Made by a program: the position numbers and the translations under genes. The notes beneath the pieces are model-generated. The model did not search any database, was not told where the DNA came from, and worked only from the letters and a program-made list of their open reading frames with translations. A stretch of DNA of 64,000 nucleotides from the NCBI GenBank assembly GCA_964490015.1, contig CAZBBA010000003.1:1-64000 (forward strand), written 5' to 3'. Positions within the stretch are counted from its first letter, which is position 1, and each line of letters starts with the position of its first letter. Source of the DNA: Perlabentimonas sp964490015 (lineage in GTDB: Bacteria; Bacteroidota; Bacteroidia; Bacteroidales; Tenuifilaceae). This document shows positions 9,672 to 19,113 of this stretch, in pieces.

Positions 9672-10496
9672 ATGAAGCAAAAAGAGCAAACGGTTGAAAT
9701 GGGTTTCTTGGATCACCTCGAAGAGCTAAGATGGGTGCTTGTGCGATCGCTGATGTCCATACTCTGTGGTGCCATTGTTGCATTTATTTTCTCTGGATTT
9801 ATTTTCGACCAGCTAATCCTTTTGCCAAAATCACCCGAGTTTTTTACCAACAGAATTCTTTGCACACTAGCTCAAATGCTTGACTCGCCAGCGCTTTGCA
9901 TTAATGCAACGCCGCTTAATATTATTAATATAAACATGGCAGGACAGTTTAATGCCCACATTATGGTGTCGGTTTATGTGGGGATTGTGATTGCATTTCC
10001 ATACATAGTTTACCAATTTTGGAAGTTTATTAGGCCAGCCTTATATGAGAACGAAAGGAGAAAAACCAGAGGAGCCGTTTTTTATATTTCGGCCTTATTT
10101 ATTGTTGGTGTACTTTTCGGATACTATATAATTTCGCCTCTAACAATCCATTTTTTAGGGGGTTATAGCGTTTCGGGTGAGGTGACTAATCAGATAAGCC
10201 TGAACTCGTTTATTGCATCGGTAACCTCAGTAACCCTTGCCACAGGATTACTATTTGAGTTGCCAATACTTGTAGTTTTTCTGACCAAGGCGGGTATTGT
10301 TACGCCATTCTTTTTAAGGAAGTACCGTAGGCATATCTTTGTTGTGATAATGGCTGTTGCAGCCATTATAACTCCGCCCGATATATTGAGTTTGCTGCTT
10401 GTAACGCTACCCCTGTGGCTTTTGTTTGAGTTGAGCATTTTGCTCTCGGCAAGGATTTACCGTAGAAAAGTTAGGGCAGAGCAGGATGGCCAATAG
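9672..10496 (+). CDS. tatC: Sec-independent protein translocase TatC
   Basis: 274 residues, six predicted helices, the signal-binding core of the twin-arginine translocase. The N-terminal MGFLDHLEELRWVLVRS is the conserved cytoplasmic segment that contacts the RR motif. FELPILVVFLTKAGIV and the following RKYRRH loop are also diagnostic. An insert of about 50 residues between helices 1 and 2, containing two cysteines, makes it slightly longer than E. coli TatC. No tatA/B gene is adjacent. Confidence 0.95.
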   Translation: MKQKEQTVEMGFLDHLEELRWVLVRSLMSILCGAIVAFIFSGFIFDQLILLPKSPEFFTNRILCTLAQMLDSPALCINATPLNIININMAGQFNAHIMVSVYVGIVIAFPYIVYQFWKFIRPALYENERRKTRGAVFYISALFIVGVLFGYYIISPLTIHFLGGYSVSGEVTNQISLNSFIASVTSVTLATGLLFELPILVVFLTKAGIVTPFFLRKYRRHIFVVIMAVAAIITPPDILSLLLVTLPLWLLFELSILLSARIYRRKVRAEQDGQ

Positions 10497-10544
10497 AATG
10501 ATCTATGACTGAAGGGGATTGACTATTATGGCTTAAAATATATT

Positions 10545-11282
10545 CTATCGACGAAGCTCAAAGTTTTGGCCCAGATAAACTTTTCTCACCTCAGGATCCT
10601 CGGCAAGTTCCTCGGCGGTACCGGCTTTTAGAATCTCCCCTTCAAACAGCAAGTAAGCTCTATCGGTAATGCTTAGGGTTTCATGTACGTTGTGGTCGGT
10701 AATCAGAATTCCAATGTTTTTGTCCTTAAGTTTGGCTACAATCGACTGGATGTCTTCTACGGCAATAGGGTCCACTCCCGCAAAGGGCTCATCGAGAAGG
10801 ATGAATTTTGGTTCCAACGCAAGGGCTCGGGCAATCTCAGTTCGGCGTCTTTCGCCACCGCTAAGCTGAATACCAAGGCTTTTTCGGATTTTTTGCAAAC
10901 CAAACTCGTTGAGCAGCGATTCAACCTTTTCGCGTTGATATTCCTTGGTAAACGTGGTCATCTCCAGAACGGCCTTTAGGTTGTCCTCTACGCTTAGCTT
11001 ACGAAACACTGAGGCTTCCTGTGCCAAATACCCAATTCCCATTTGTGCGCGGCGATATACAGGTTCAGTGGTTATTTCTTGATCGTTAAGGTAAATACTG
11101 CCGCCGTTGGGCGTTACCAGGCCTACCATCATGTAAAAGGTTGTGGTTTTTCCTGCGCCATTTGGACCTAAGAGACCAACAATCTCGCCTTGTTTTACCT
11201 CTACTGAGGCTCCTTTTACAACAGTTCTCGATCGGTATCGCTTAACCAGATTCTTGGTGTGTAGCCGCATGCGCTCATCCAT
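10545..11282 (-). CDS. lptB: LPS export ABC transporter ATP-binding protein LptB
   Basis: 245 residues. Walker A GPNGAGKTT at 39-47, signature LSGGERRRTEIARAL and Walker B LLDEPFAGVDPIAV are the exact LptB pattern (the FAGVDP and the RRR after the signature are distinctive). LptB powers LptFG to extract lipopolysaccharide from the inner membrane. It is alone here, convergent with tatC 48 bp away. A -7 promoter box sits 20 bp upstream. Confidence 0.95.
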   Translation of the reverse strand: MDERMRLHTKNLVKRYRSRTVVKGASVEVKQGEIVGLLGPNGAGKTTTFYMMVGLVTPNGGSIYLNDQEITTEPVYRRAQMGIGYLAQEASVFRKLSVEDNLKAVLEMTTFTKEYQREKVESLLNEFGLQKIRKSLGIQLSGGERRRTEIARALALEPKFILLDEPFAGVDPIAVEDIQSIVAKLKDKNIGILITDHNVHETLSITDRAYLLFEGEILKAGTAEELAEDPEVRKVYLGQNFELRR

Positions 11283-11301
11283 AACAATTAGGAATTTTTG
11301 G

Positions 11302-11309
11302 CAAATTTA
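11302..11309 (-). promoter_or_regulatory. Candidate -7 box for lptB
   Basis: Minus-strand TAAATTTG, 20 bp before the lptB start, matching TAnnTTTG. Confidence 0.55.
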
Positions 11310-11556
11310 TAAAAAGAGTTCAAGTTTATGCAGCAATTACTCATAAAGACATATAAAAGCAAAAGGTACATGTTGTTTTAAAGGCTTGTGCCAATTGCTT
11401 TGGTTTTGATGTTTTTTTTTATTTTATCAAGCATGTTTCTTAACATAAATGCGTCAAGATACAGAAAAACAGAGGAATAAGACTATTTTTTAAAAGCAGA
11501 CAAAGTTATGAAATGTAATTTTTTTTGTTATTCCTTTCGTCTCACGCATAAACGTA

Positions 11557-11564
11557 TAATTTTG
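11557..11564 (+). promoter_or_regulatory. Candidate -7 box for the COG2403-like gene
   Basis: TAATTTTG matches TAnnTTTG. It lies 72 bp before the ATG at 11637 and supports that start over the upstream in-frame codon at 11508. Confidence 0.5.
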
Positions 11565-11636
11565 TTGGGCGTTTTTTTAAGAACGTTTTTTAGATTTTAT
11601 TATCATCATAGTATTAAATTTAAAATTAACAAGTTT

Positions 11637-12980
11637 ATGAGTAAACGTAATGTAGTAATTATTGGAGCAGCGGGAAGAGACTTTCATAACTTCAACACCT
11701 TCTTCCGGAATAACGATCAGTACAATGTGGTGGCATTTACTGCAGCCCAAATCCCCGATATCGACGGGCGTAAATATCCAGCTGAGCTAGCCGGTGCTCT
11801 GTATCCATCCGGTATTCCTATTGTTGCAGAGGAAGAACTTGAGAAGATCATTAAGGAAAAAAACGTGCACGACTGTGTATTCTCCTACAGTGATGTGAAC
11901 TATAATCACGTGATGAGAATAAGCTCCACAGTTAACGCTGCTGGAGCTAATTTTTTGCTATTAGGCCCTAGCGAGACTATGATTAAAAGCACCAAGCCAG
12001 TAATTGCCGTTGTAGCTACTCGGACGGGATGCGGAAAATCACAAACATCGCGTAAGGTAATTGAGCATCTTATGGGCATGGGTCTTAAGGTTGTTGCGGT
12101 TCGTCACCCAATGCCTTATGGCGATTTGGTTGCTCAAAAAGTTCAGAGGTATGCTAAGGTTGACGATTTGGCCAAGCATAAGTGCACCGTTGAGGAGATG
12201 GAAGAGTACGAGCCACATGTAGTTCGTGGTAATGTTATCTACGCAGGTGTTGATTACGAAGCAATTCTTCGTGATGCTGAGAAAGATCCTTCTGGTTGCG
12301 ATGTAATCCTATGGGACGGTGGAAACAACGACTTCGCCTTCTATAAGCCCGATTTAACCATCACCGTTGCCGACCCACACAGGGCTGGAAACGAGATTAG
12401 CTACTACCCAGGTGAGGTTAACCTTCGTTTAGCCGATGTGGTTGTTATTAATAAGATGGACTCTGCAGCCCCCGAGGGAATCCAAATCGTTCGCGAGAAT
12501 ATTGCAAGCCGCAACCCCAATGCTATTGTGGTTGACGGAGCTTCTCCTATTACTGTTGATAAGCCCGAGCTTATTAAGGGTAAGCGTTGCTTAATTGTTG
12601 AGGATGGTCCAACTCTAACCCACGGCAACATGAAGATTGGCGCAGGTACCGTTGCTGCTCGCAAGTTTGGTTGCAGCGAGGAAATCGATGCCCGTCCTTA
12701 TCTTGTTGGAAAGCTAAAGGAAACCTATGAGATTTATCCATCAATTGGTAAGATATTACCCGCTATGGGTTATGGTGAGCAACAGCTAAAAGATCTTGAA
12801 GCTACCATAAACAATACCGATTGCGATACAGTTATTATTGGTACTCCCATTGACTTGTCGCGTATTATTAAGATTAAAAAACCCGTAACACGCGTTCATT
12901 ACGATTTGGCCGAGATTGGAAAACCCGATCTCAAAGGTGTTCTCGAAGAATTTGTGGTAAAACACAACCTTAAGAAGTAA
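11637..12980 (+). CDS. Cyclic 2,3-diphosphoglycerate synthetase-like P-loop protein (COG2403)
   Basis: 447 residues from the ATG at 11637. The N-terminal half begins with a Rossmann-like strand (RNVVIIGAAGRDFHNFN). Next comes a P-loop, VVATRTGCGKSQTSRKVIEHL, then ILWDGGNNDFAFYKPDLTITVADPHRAG and a VVINKMDSA segment that resembles the NKxD guanine motif of G3E-type GTPases. This order matches the COG2403 family, whose characterised member is the archaeal cyclic 2,3-diphosphoglycerate synthetase, which closes 2,3-DPG into its cyclic form with ATP. Whether the bacterial protein makes that compound is not shown by the sequence. It has its own promoter box and terminator, so it is monocistronic. 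Confidence 0.8.
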   Translation: MSKRNVVIIGAAGRDFHNFNTFFRNNDQYNVVAFTAAQIPDIDGRKYPAELAGALYPSGIPIVAEEELEKIIKEKNVHDCVFSYSDVNYNHVMRISSTVNAAGANFLLLGPSETMIKSTKPVIAVVATRTGCGKSQTSRKVIEHLMGMGLKVVAVRHPMPYGDLVAQKVQRYAKVDDLAKHKCTVEEMEEYEPHVVRGNVIYAGVDYEAILRDAEKDPSGCDVILWDGGNNDFAFYKPDLTITVADPHRAGNEISYYPGEVNLRLADVVVINKMDSAAPEGIQIVRENIASRNPNAIVVDGASPITVDKPELIKGKRCLIVEDGPTLTHGNMKIGAGTVAARKFGCSEEIDARPYLVGKLKETYEIYPSIGKILPAMGYGEQQLKDLEATINNTDCDTVIIGTPIDLSRIIKIKKPVTRVHYDLAEIGKPDLKGVLEEFVVKHNLKK

Positions 12981-12999
12981 TTTTTGTTCTTAATAGCAG

Positions 13000-13034
13000 A
13001 AAGAGTCGCTCCGGTTGGGGTGGCTCTTTTTTTT
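13000..13034 (+). terminator. Terminator after the COG2403-like gene
   Basis: A 13-bp stem (13000-13012 with 13017-13029, three G-U pairs in RNA), loop GGTT, then a T run to 13034. It lies 19 bp past the stop at 12980. Confidence 0.85.
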
Positions 13035-13064
13035 AGTATTTTTAATGTGTAAACAGCTTATAAG

Positions 13065-14033
13065 ATGCTTTGCATACTATCGAACACCACTAATCCCTAC
13101 TTTAACATTGCCAGCGAGGAGTACCTGCTGAAATCGTTTGCCGATGATGTATTTATGCTCTACATCAACGAGCCCTCGATAATTGTTGGAAAGCATCAGA
13201 ATACCCTGGCGGAGATAGATTACCGGCTTGTAAAAGAGAGGGGAATTAAAGTTGTTCGGCGCTTGTCGGGAGGGGGAGCTGTTTACCACGATTTGGGAAA
13301 TTTGAACTTTACTTTTATTCGCAATGGGAGCGATGGCAAGCTGGTCGATTTTAGAGGGTTCACACAGCCTATAGTCAATTTGCTTGGGGAACTCGGTGTG
13401 AAGGCAAAGTTTGAAGGCCATAACAGTTTGAATATCGATGGCAAGAAATTCTCGGGAAATGCAGAGCATATCTTTAAGAATCGAGTGATGCACCATGGAA
13501 CATTACTTTTCGATACCGATATGCAAACTCTAGCCGATGTGTTGTACGTGAATACCAATCGGTTTGCCGATACTGCTGTAAAGTCGGTGAGGGCAAAAAC
13601 CACAAATTTAAGCGAGCATTTATCTCCACATTTCACAATAGATCGTTTTGCTGCCCTACTAATGGAATTTATGCAACGCACATTTTTGGAATCGAATATT
13701 TATCAGTTTAGCAAAGATGATAAGGAGGCTATAGAGAGTTTAATAGCCGAGAAGTACAGTAAGTGGGACTGGAACTTTGGATATTCCCCAAGCTACACTT
13801 TTTCGCGCACGTTGTTGCTTTCTGGGGAATTAGTTGAGATGGAGGTTAGGGTTGAGCGAGGGGTAATATCAGGCATTCAATTTCCTCAGTGGTTCTGGAA
13901 TCTACCATACATCCAAAGTTTATCCACAACTCTAAGAGGTGTGAAACATAATGAGGATGATGTGGTAAAAGTCCTAGTTGCATTAAAACTACCCGATGCA
14001 GATTATCAATCGTTATTCAACTCGTTGTTTTAG
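13065..14033 (+). CDS. lplA: Lipoate--protein ligase
   Basis: 322 residues. Activates free lipoate with ATP and attaches it to E2/GcvH lysines. The catalytic domain shows RRLSGGGAVYHD (65-76), the lipoyl-AMP binding loop, and the catalytic lysine region DGKKFSGNAEH (K128). A C-terminal accessory domain of about 80 residues is present after KYSKWDWNFGYSPSY, so this is a full-length LplA rather than the short type. It starts 30 bp after the preceding terminator and converges with a lipoprotein gene whose stop is 2 bp beyond its own. Confidence 0.95.
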   Translation: MLCILSNTTNPYFNIASEEYLLKSFADDVFMLYINEPSIIVGKHQNTLAEIDYRLVKERGIKVVRRLSGGGAVYHDLGNLNFTFIRNGSDGKLVDFRGFTQPIVNLLGELGVKAKFEGHNSLNIDGKKFSGNAEHIFKNRVMHHGTLLFDTDMQTLADVLYVNTNRFADTAVKSVRAKTTNLSEHLSPHFTIDRFAALLMEFMQRTFLESNIYQFSKDDKEAIESLIAEKYSKWDWNFGYSPSYTFSRTLLLSGELVEMEVRVERGVISGIQFPQWFWNLPYIQSLSTTLRGVKHNEDDVVKVLVALKLPDADYQSLFNSLF

Positions 14034-14035
14034 TC

Positions 14036-14551
14036 TTACCTGGTAAATGCCGAGTCGGGTCTAAAGAAAACCCTCTCATCCAGAATAAAATCGAACGACT
14101 CAGGTGGTAGTGCCGAAGCTACACGTAGGCTCGAATCCATAAAAAACAGGAGTTCGCGATTTATGGTCTCGCCAGCAATGTTGGTTTCCTGAAACTTATG
14201 GGGAATCAGATATCCCATCAAATCACCCTTGTACTTGGCAATTTCGGCATTTAGACTGTCGAGTTTATGCTTATCGCCCGAAATTTTACTAGCCTCCAAC
14301 TCATCGGCTATCTGAATGGACAGCTGCAACGTTTGGCTAGTTTTGTGGTATCGGGGGGTTAAATCTCCAAAAACAATGGGTTTGTAGTGAGGGTATTCGT
14401 TGCTTTTTATCATCCATGTTTTTATGGCATCCTCGGCAATTTCCTGTTTGTTTTGTAATATTTTTTCTTGTGCTGGTGGTTTGCTATTGCAGCTTAATAG
14501 GCTAGCAGCAAGGGTAAGTGCAATGAGGACAGTTGAGAGATGTGATTTCAT
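14036..14551 (-). CDS. Hypothetical lipoprotein
   Basis: 171 residues if started at the ATG at 14551, which puts a lipoprotein signal (MKSHLSTVLIALTLAASLLSC) right at the N-terminus with a good lipobox LLSC; a 10-residue longer start at 14581 is possible but poorer. The mature part is charged, mostly helical by appearance and has no recognised domain. The family is unknown to me. It lies downstream of nothing co-oriented: a terminator separates it from the unrelated dipeptidase gene. Confidence 0.75.
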   Translation of the reverse strand: MKSHLSTVLIALTLAASLLSCNSKPPAQEKILQNKQEIAEDAIKTWMIKSNEYPHYKPIVFGDLTPRYHKTSQTLQLSIQIADELEASKISGDKHKLDSLNAEIAKYKGDLMGYLIPHKFQETNIAGETINRELLFFMDSSLRVASALPPESFDFILDERVFFRPDSAFTR

Positions 14552-14610
14552 GGCAGGTAGTTTATGGTTGCAAGTTAGCAAATTGGCAATAATATTTCCA
14601 CTAACTGCAC

Positions 14611-14649
14611 TAAAAAAGATATCCCGGCGAGCTATTAGCTGCCGGGATA
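14611..14649 (-). terminator. Terminator after the M20 dipeptidase gene
   Basis: A stem of 9 + 3 bp with one bulged base (14620-14632 with 14638-14649), followed on the minus strand by a run of six T. It lies 21 bp past the stop at 14670. Confidence 0.85.
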
Positions 14650-14669
14650 ACCAGTATTACTTGTCAACT

Positions 14670-16043
14670 CTACTTAGTCATTTGCTCAGCAAAATACTTG
14701 TAGAAAAGTGGGATTGTTTGGATTCCCTTGTAGAACTGCTCCAGAGGATAGTTCTCGTTGGGCGAGTGAATGGCATCGGACTCAAGGCCAAAGCCCAAAA
14801 GAATGGTTTTTGTTCCCAACTTCTCCTCAAAAGTACTTATGATGGGGATACTTCCACCGCTGCGGTATGGAATTGGGCGCTTGCCGTAGGTGTTTTCCAT
14901 GGCTTTGCTGGCTGCCTGATATGCTGGGCTATCGGTTGGCGAAACGTAGCCTTGTCCACCGTGCAGGTAAGTAACTTTTACCTTAACGTATGGGGGCGCA
15001 ATGGCCTCGAAGTGCTTTCCAAATAGCGCGGCAATTTTCTTGTGATCCTGGTTGGGCACAAGGCGCATCGATATTTTGGCGTATGCTTTTGATGGTAGAA
15101 CGGTTTTGGCGCCTTCGCCAATGTACCCGCCCCAAATACCATTCACATCGAGGGTTGGACGAATACCCACACGCTCAAGCGTGGTGAAGCCCTTCTCCCC
15201 CCATACTTCCTTAATGTCAAGTGCTTTCTTGTAGTTATCCTCGCTAAAAGGAGCCTTGGCCATCTCGGCACGCTCGGTGGCGCTAACCTCCATCACATCG
15301 TCGTAGAAACCAGGAACGGTAATATGGTTGTTCTCGTCGTGCAGCGAGGCTATCATCTTGTTAAGGATATTGATTGGGTTTGCAACCGCTCCACCAAAAA
15401 GACCAGAGTGAAGATCCCTGTTGGGACCAGTTACTTCTACCTCAACGTACGAAAGTCCTCTAAGTCCAGTAGTTATTGAGGGATCGTCCTTGCCAAGTAG
15501 CGAGGTGTCGGAAACCAGGATTACATCGGCCTTAAGCATTTCCTTATTCTGATCGAGCCATTTACCCAGGTTTGGTGAGCCAACCTCTTCCTCTCCCTCA
15601 ATCATAAACTTCACGTTGCAGGGTAGCGTGTTGGTTTTTAGCATCAGTTCAAAAGCCTTGGCGTGCATAAAACCTTGGCCCTTATCGTCGTCGGCACCAC
15701 GAGCCCAAATCTTACCATCTTTCACAACAGGCTCAAAGGGCTTAGTGTTCCATAGGTCGATGGGGTCAACAGGCATTACGTCGTAATGCGCGTATACTAG
15801 TACAGTTGGGGCTTTGGGGTCGATAATCTTTTCACCGTAAACCACTGGGTGACCGTCGGTTGGGTAAACCTGAGCCTTATCGGCACCGGCGCTAAGAATT
15901 TGATCGCGCCAGTACTCGGCACACTTCTGCATGTCGGGTTTGTGGTCGGCAATAGAGCTGATTGATGGAATGCGCAGCAGCCCAAATAGCTCATCGAGGA
16001 AACGATCCTTGTTCTCCTCAACGTACTTCTTAATGTAGTCCAT
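14670..16043 (-). CDS. M20 family dipeptidase (CNDP-like)
   Basis: 457 residues, a di-zinc M20 metallopeptidase of the carnosinase/CNDP2-like group. The zinc ligand His is H86 in VYAHYDVMPVDP, the bridging Asp lies in RGADDDKGQ (118-120), the catalytic Glu pair lies in EGEEEVGS (about 151-153), and the C-terminal ligand His lies in ESDAIHSPNE. The dimerisation insert of about 150 residues is present, since the protein has the full length of the group. No signal peptide, so cytosolic. It ends in its own terminator. Confidence 0.92.
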   Translation of the reverse strand: MDYIKKYVEENKDRFLDELFGLLRIPSISSIADHKPDMQKCAEYWRDQILSAGADKAQVYPTDGHPVVYGEKIIDPKAPTVLVYAHYDVMPVDPIDLWNTKPFEPVVKDGKIWARGADDDKGQGFMHAKAFELMLKTNTLPCNVKFMIEGEEEVGSPNLGKWLDQNKEMLKADVILVSDTSLLGKDDPSITTGLRGLSYVEVEVTGPNRDLHSGLFGGAVANPINILNKMIASLHDENNHITVPGFYDDVMEVSATERAEMAKAPFSEDNYKKALDIKEVWGEKGFTTLERVGIRPTLDVNGIWGGYIGEGAKTVLPSKAYAKISMRLVPNQDHKKIAALFGKHFEAIAPPYVKVKVTYLHGGQGYVSPTDSPAYQAASKAMENTYGKRPIPYRSGGSIPIISTFEEKLGTKTILLGFGLESDAIHSPNENYPLEQFYKGIQTIPLFYKYFAEQMTK

Positions 16044-16227
16044 AGTTGTTATTTTGATTTGTTAGAAATATTTTCGTGCCGTAATAATAGTGAAAAACGG
16101 CGAATTTTCCTAAATTATTGGCGCTCTAACGCGCTACGGTTGCTCTATAACATGTAGTAAAACCTTCGAATGAGCCATTTGGTTCATCAGCTAAATATTG
16201 TGAAAAGCGATATTCTGGAAAGCGGTG

Positions 16228-17757
16228 TTAAAATCTGAAGTAAATAAAGGGTTGTAGGTTGGCCGATTTAAACTGGAAAATTATTAAGGCAAGTATAATC
16301 ACAATAATGAACTTCAGCCAAATTGGGGTTTTGATAAAAGCACCTCGGTAAAATTCTTTGCAGCTAACTGGTAGCCAGTGAATAATAAGCGCAAGGCCCG
16401 TTAAGCTAAGAACAGGGGCGTAGGCTACAAATATATCACCTAACGATTGCCACCCAAAGCGAGTGGTTATCTGCCTTAGCATATCGGTAGCTCTGCCAAT
16501 ACTCTCGGCTCGGAAAAACACCCAGCTCAGGCATACTATGTGAAAAGTGATAAAAGCGGAGAGGAGTCTTTTCCATTTTGGCGATGGAGACTCGGTTTTT
16601 GGATACAACTTCAGCCATAGCTTATGGAGAGCCAGCGAAACGCCATGAATGCCTCCCCAGATAACAAATCGAATACTTGCCCCATGCCATAATCCTCCAA
16701 GTAGCATGGTGATTAGCAGATTGGCATAGGAACGAACGGTGCCCTTTTTGTTTCCTCCCAAGGGGATGTATAGGTAATCGCGCAGCCACGACGAGAGCGA
16801 GATATGCCATCGGTGCCAGAAATCGGTAATGCTAATGGCCTTGTAGGGCGAGTTGAAGTTGATGGGCAGCCTAAACCCCAGAAAAAGAGCAACGCCGATG
16901 GCCATATCGGTGTAACCCGAAAAATCGCAGTAAATCTGAACTGAGTAACCATACGTTGCCAGCAAATTCTCGAAACCTGAATAGCTCAAGGGGCTCTGGA
17001 AAACTCTGTCAACAAAGTTAATGGAGATGTAATCCGAAATAACTACCTTTTTGATCATCCCATTCAAAATCAGAAAAAGCGCATGTCCAAATTCCCGTTG
17101 TGTAAGGCTATATTTCCTGTAAAGTTGAGGGATGAACTCGGCTGCCCGAACAATGGGGCCGGCAACCAGCTGTGGAAAGAACGAAACGTAAAACCCAAAG
17201 TCGATAATATTTTTAACGGGTTCCACCTTTCTCCTGTAGATATCCACAGTATAGCTAATGGTTTGAAAGGTAAAAAACGAGATACCCACCGGAAGAACTA
17301 TTGATGTAACATCGAATGTGGATCCGGCAATGGTATTTGCCCAATGCGATAGAAAGTTAAATGCCTTAAAGTTTGTCCCAAGCAGGCTATTAAGCGTATC
17401 GGTGAATAAGAAGCTGTACTTGAAGAATGAAAGTACTGCTAGATTTATAACAACGCTTATTGCAAGGTAAGCCTTCTGTTTCCACTTAATTTTGGACTTA
17501 TAAATCATTAGCCCCAGTGTATAGTCGCAAATGGTTGAGAAAATAAGGAGAATAAAGAAAAGGCCGCTTGCCTTAAAGTAGAAAAAAAGGCTAAAAATTA
17601 GCAGGTATGAGGTTCGTAGGTAACGAGTTCTGTAAACAAAGGAGTAGCCTAAAAGCAGTAATGCGAAGAACATCCAGAATGACCCCTCGGTGAAGATAAG
17701 GGGTTGGCTCTCCTGGTAGCTCACAAATTGCTTTATATATTCCCAAATGCTAGTCAT
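16228..17757 (-). CDS. MBOAT O-acyltransferase (AlgI-like)
   Basis: 509 residues with about ten membrane helices. The MBOAT core is clear: WHRWHISLSSWLRDYLYIPLGG and, further on, LLGGLWHGASIRFVIWGG with the conserved histidine. AlgI-type proteins move acetyl groups across the inner membrane for O-acetylation of exported polysaccharides. The start overlaps the stop of the upstream SGNH gene by 8 bp, so translation is probably coupled. With two SGNH hydrolase genes upstream it forms a plausible acetylation set; the acceptor (exopolysaccharide, O-antigen or peptidoglycan) is unknown. Confidence 0.92.
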   Translation of the reverse strand: MTSIWEYIKQFVSYQESQPLIFTEGSFWMFFALLLLGYSFVYRTRYLRTSYLLIFSLFFYFKASGLFFILLIFSTICDYTLGLMIYKSKIKWKQKAYLAISVVINLAVLSFFKYSFLFTDTLNSLLGTNFKAFNFLSHWANTIAGSTFDVTSIVLPVGISFFTFQTISYTVDIYRRKVEPVKNIIDFGFYVSFFPQLVAGPIVRAAEFIPQLYRKYSLTQREFGHALFLILNGMIKKVVISDYISINFVDRVFQSPLSYSGFENLLATYGYSVQIYCDFSGYTDMAIGVALFLGFRLPINFNSPYKAISITDFWHRWHISLSSWLRDYLYIPLGGNKKGTVRSYANLLITMLLGGLWHGASIRFVIWGGIHGVSLALHKLWLKLYPKTESPSPKWKRLLSAFITFHIVCLSWVFFRAESIGRATDMLRQITTRFGWQSLGDIFVAYAPVLSLTGLALIIHWLPVSCKEFYRGAFIKTPIWLKFIIVIILALIIFQFKSANLQPFIYFRF

Positions 17758-19042
17758 CCAAAGATGTAGGATTGATTTTTACCAGTATAGATTTTTCGCC
17801 AGTTAACCTGTACAGCGCATCAAAAAGCATGGCGCCTTTGAATTTGTAGCCCTTCCGGTTAAGGTGGAGCTTATCGGGAGCGCTGAACCCATTCTCCGCC
17901 CAGCGATTGATGCTTCCTGCGCCACCCATGGCCGAGTGAAAATCCCAAACTCCACATTTAAGTTCTGCAGCTACTCTTATAATCTGATCTCGAGCCAGTT
18001 CAATTGAGGGGTTTGGCCTGTTGCGATTTATAAGATGATCGCCAGGAGTAGAAAGTATTATTATTATGTTGGGCAAGGTTTTACGAACTCGTTGGATCAG
18101 GTTTTGTAAGTTTTCGCCAAAAGAAATTGGGCAAAATTGGGGATTGTACGAGTCGTTTGTTCCCAATGAGATTATTACTAGATGAGGATTTGCATCAGAA
18201 ATTTGCCTAAAAATGCTTTCCGATTGCAAAAACGTGTTCACCGACGCCCCATTTACACCCGCTGCATTGTAAATAACCTTCGACTTGCTGTTAATCAGAT
18301 CAATTCCCAGAAGCCGAACATATCCTCTCTTACTTTTCCCCCAGTCGAAACCAATTGTTACCTCGTTGCTGGGCTCAGCCATTTGATAGGTTGCGCTGTG
18401 CGTTTGCCTTTGGTTTGTTTGACACTCCTTTCGGGTAAGTGGATAGATGCTGCTGTCGCTTGCCTCGAAGTGAATCTTAACCCTATCAAATTTTTGATTT
18501 TCGAGTTCAGACTTAAGCCTGAGAGTGAATTCGCTGGTTGGATCGATGGTAGTTATGGCTATCCCAGCCATGCCGATATTCCTAATGTTGGTGTCTCTTT
18601 TCCATATTCCCTGAAATGTAACCTCGTAGTCGTCGGGGTTGTTTGAGCCCACAATGGAGTAGGGGAATGTGAAACCACGCATTGGATGCTCATCTTTAAA
18701 CCAGGCTGCTAGTAGCCTACGAGTCTCTCCGGTGAACACATCGGCCTGTACATGTGAGTCGCCAAGATGCAGTATTCTTAAAGGTTCTGAGACTTTATGT
18801 GCACCTGCAAGGAGCGTTGATAGTTTTATTTCCTGATCGAATGCAGCACCGAACTCAATTTTATTTAAATCAATATTTATAAAAGCTGGCGATTCAACGG
18901 TGTCCATTAGTGTAAGTTGTGTAGGCTGTTTGTTGGGTTTCTGTACCAAAAAAATTACTATAAAAGATGAAGCTATAGCCGTCAATAAAGCAGCTATTCC
19001 CAACACCTTTAGGTTTACTCCTCCAACTTTTTTGATGCTCAT
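17750..19042 (-). CDS. Membrane-anchored SGNH/GDSL hydrolase, partner of the MBOAT protein
   Basis: 430 residues. A short cytoplasmic start, one transmembrane helix (about 11-33), then a periplasmic domain. SGNH blocks are visible: LHLGDSHVQAD (block I serine), ISLGTNDSYN (block III Asn) and DKLHLNRKGY (block V Asp/His). This anchored layout matches AlgJ/AlgX- or PatB-like acetyltransferases that receive acetyl groups from an MBOAT partner. The gene overlaps the MBOAT gene by 8 bp. An esterase role is the alternative. Confidence 0.88.
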   Translation of the reverse strand: MSIKKVGGVNLKVLGIAALLTAIASSFIVIFLVQKPNKQPTQLTLMDTVESPAFINIDLNKIEFGAAFDQEIKLSTLLAGAHKVSEPLRILHLGDSHVQADVFTGETRRLLAAWFKDEHPMRGFTFPYSIVGSNNPDDYEVTFQGIWKRDTNIRNIGMAGIAITTIDPTSEFTLRLKSELENQKFDRVKIHFEASDSSIYPLTRKECQTNQRQTHSATYQMAEPSNEVTIGFDWGKSKRGYVRLLGIDLINSKSKVIYNAAGVNGASVNTFLQSESIFRQISDANPHLVIISLGTNDSYNPQFCPISFGENLQNLIQRVRKTLPNIIIILSTPGDHLINRNRPNPSIELARDQIIRVAAELKCGVWDFHSAMGGAGSINRWAENGFSAPDKLHLNRKGYKFKGAMLFDALYRLTGEKSILVKINPTSLDD

Positions 19043-19113
19043 TGTTTCTGAAAAATATTTTTCAATATTCAGTAATGCTGAATCATATATGTAATAAACA
19101 TATAAAAATGCAT

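Larger units (their letters stand above)
11283..11636. other. Divergent intergenic region between lptB and the COG2403-like gene
   Basis: 354 bp, A+T-rich, carrying the promoter boxes of both flanking genes (listed separately). An in-frame upstream extension of the right-hand gene to 11508 exists, but it begins before the promoter box and encodes an unusual Phe/Tyr/His-rich stretch, so it is treated as non-coding. Confidence 0.6.

Noticed and set aside
11508..11636. Possible N-terminal extension of the COG2403-like protein by 43 residues
   Set aside because: It begins upstream of the promoter box at 11557, is rich in Phe, Tyr and His, and does not resemble the family N-terminus, which starts at the Rossmann strand after 11637.
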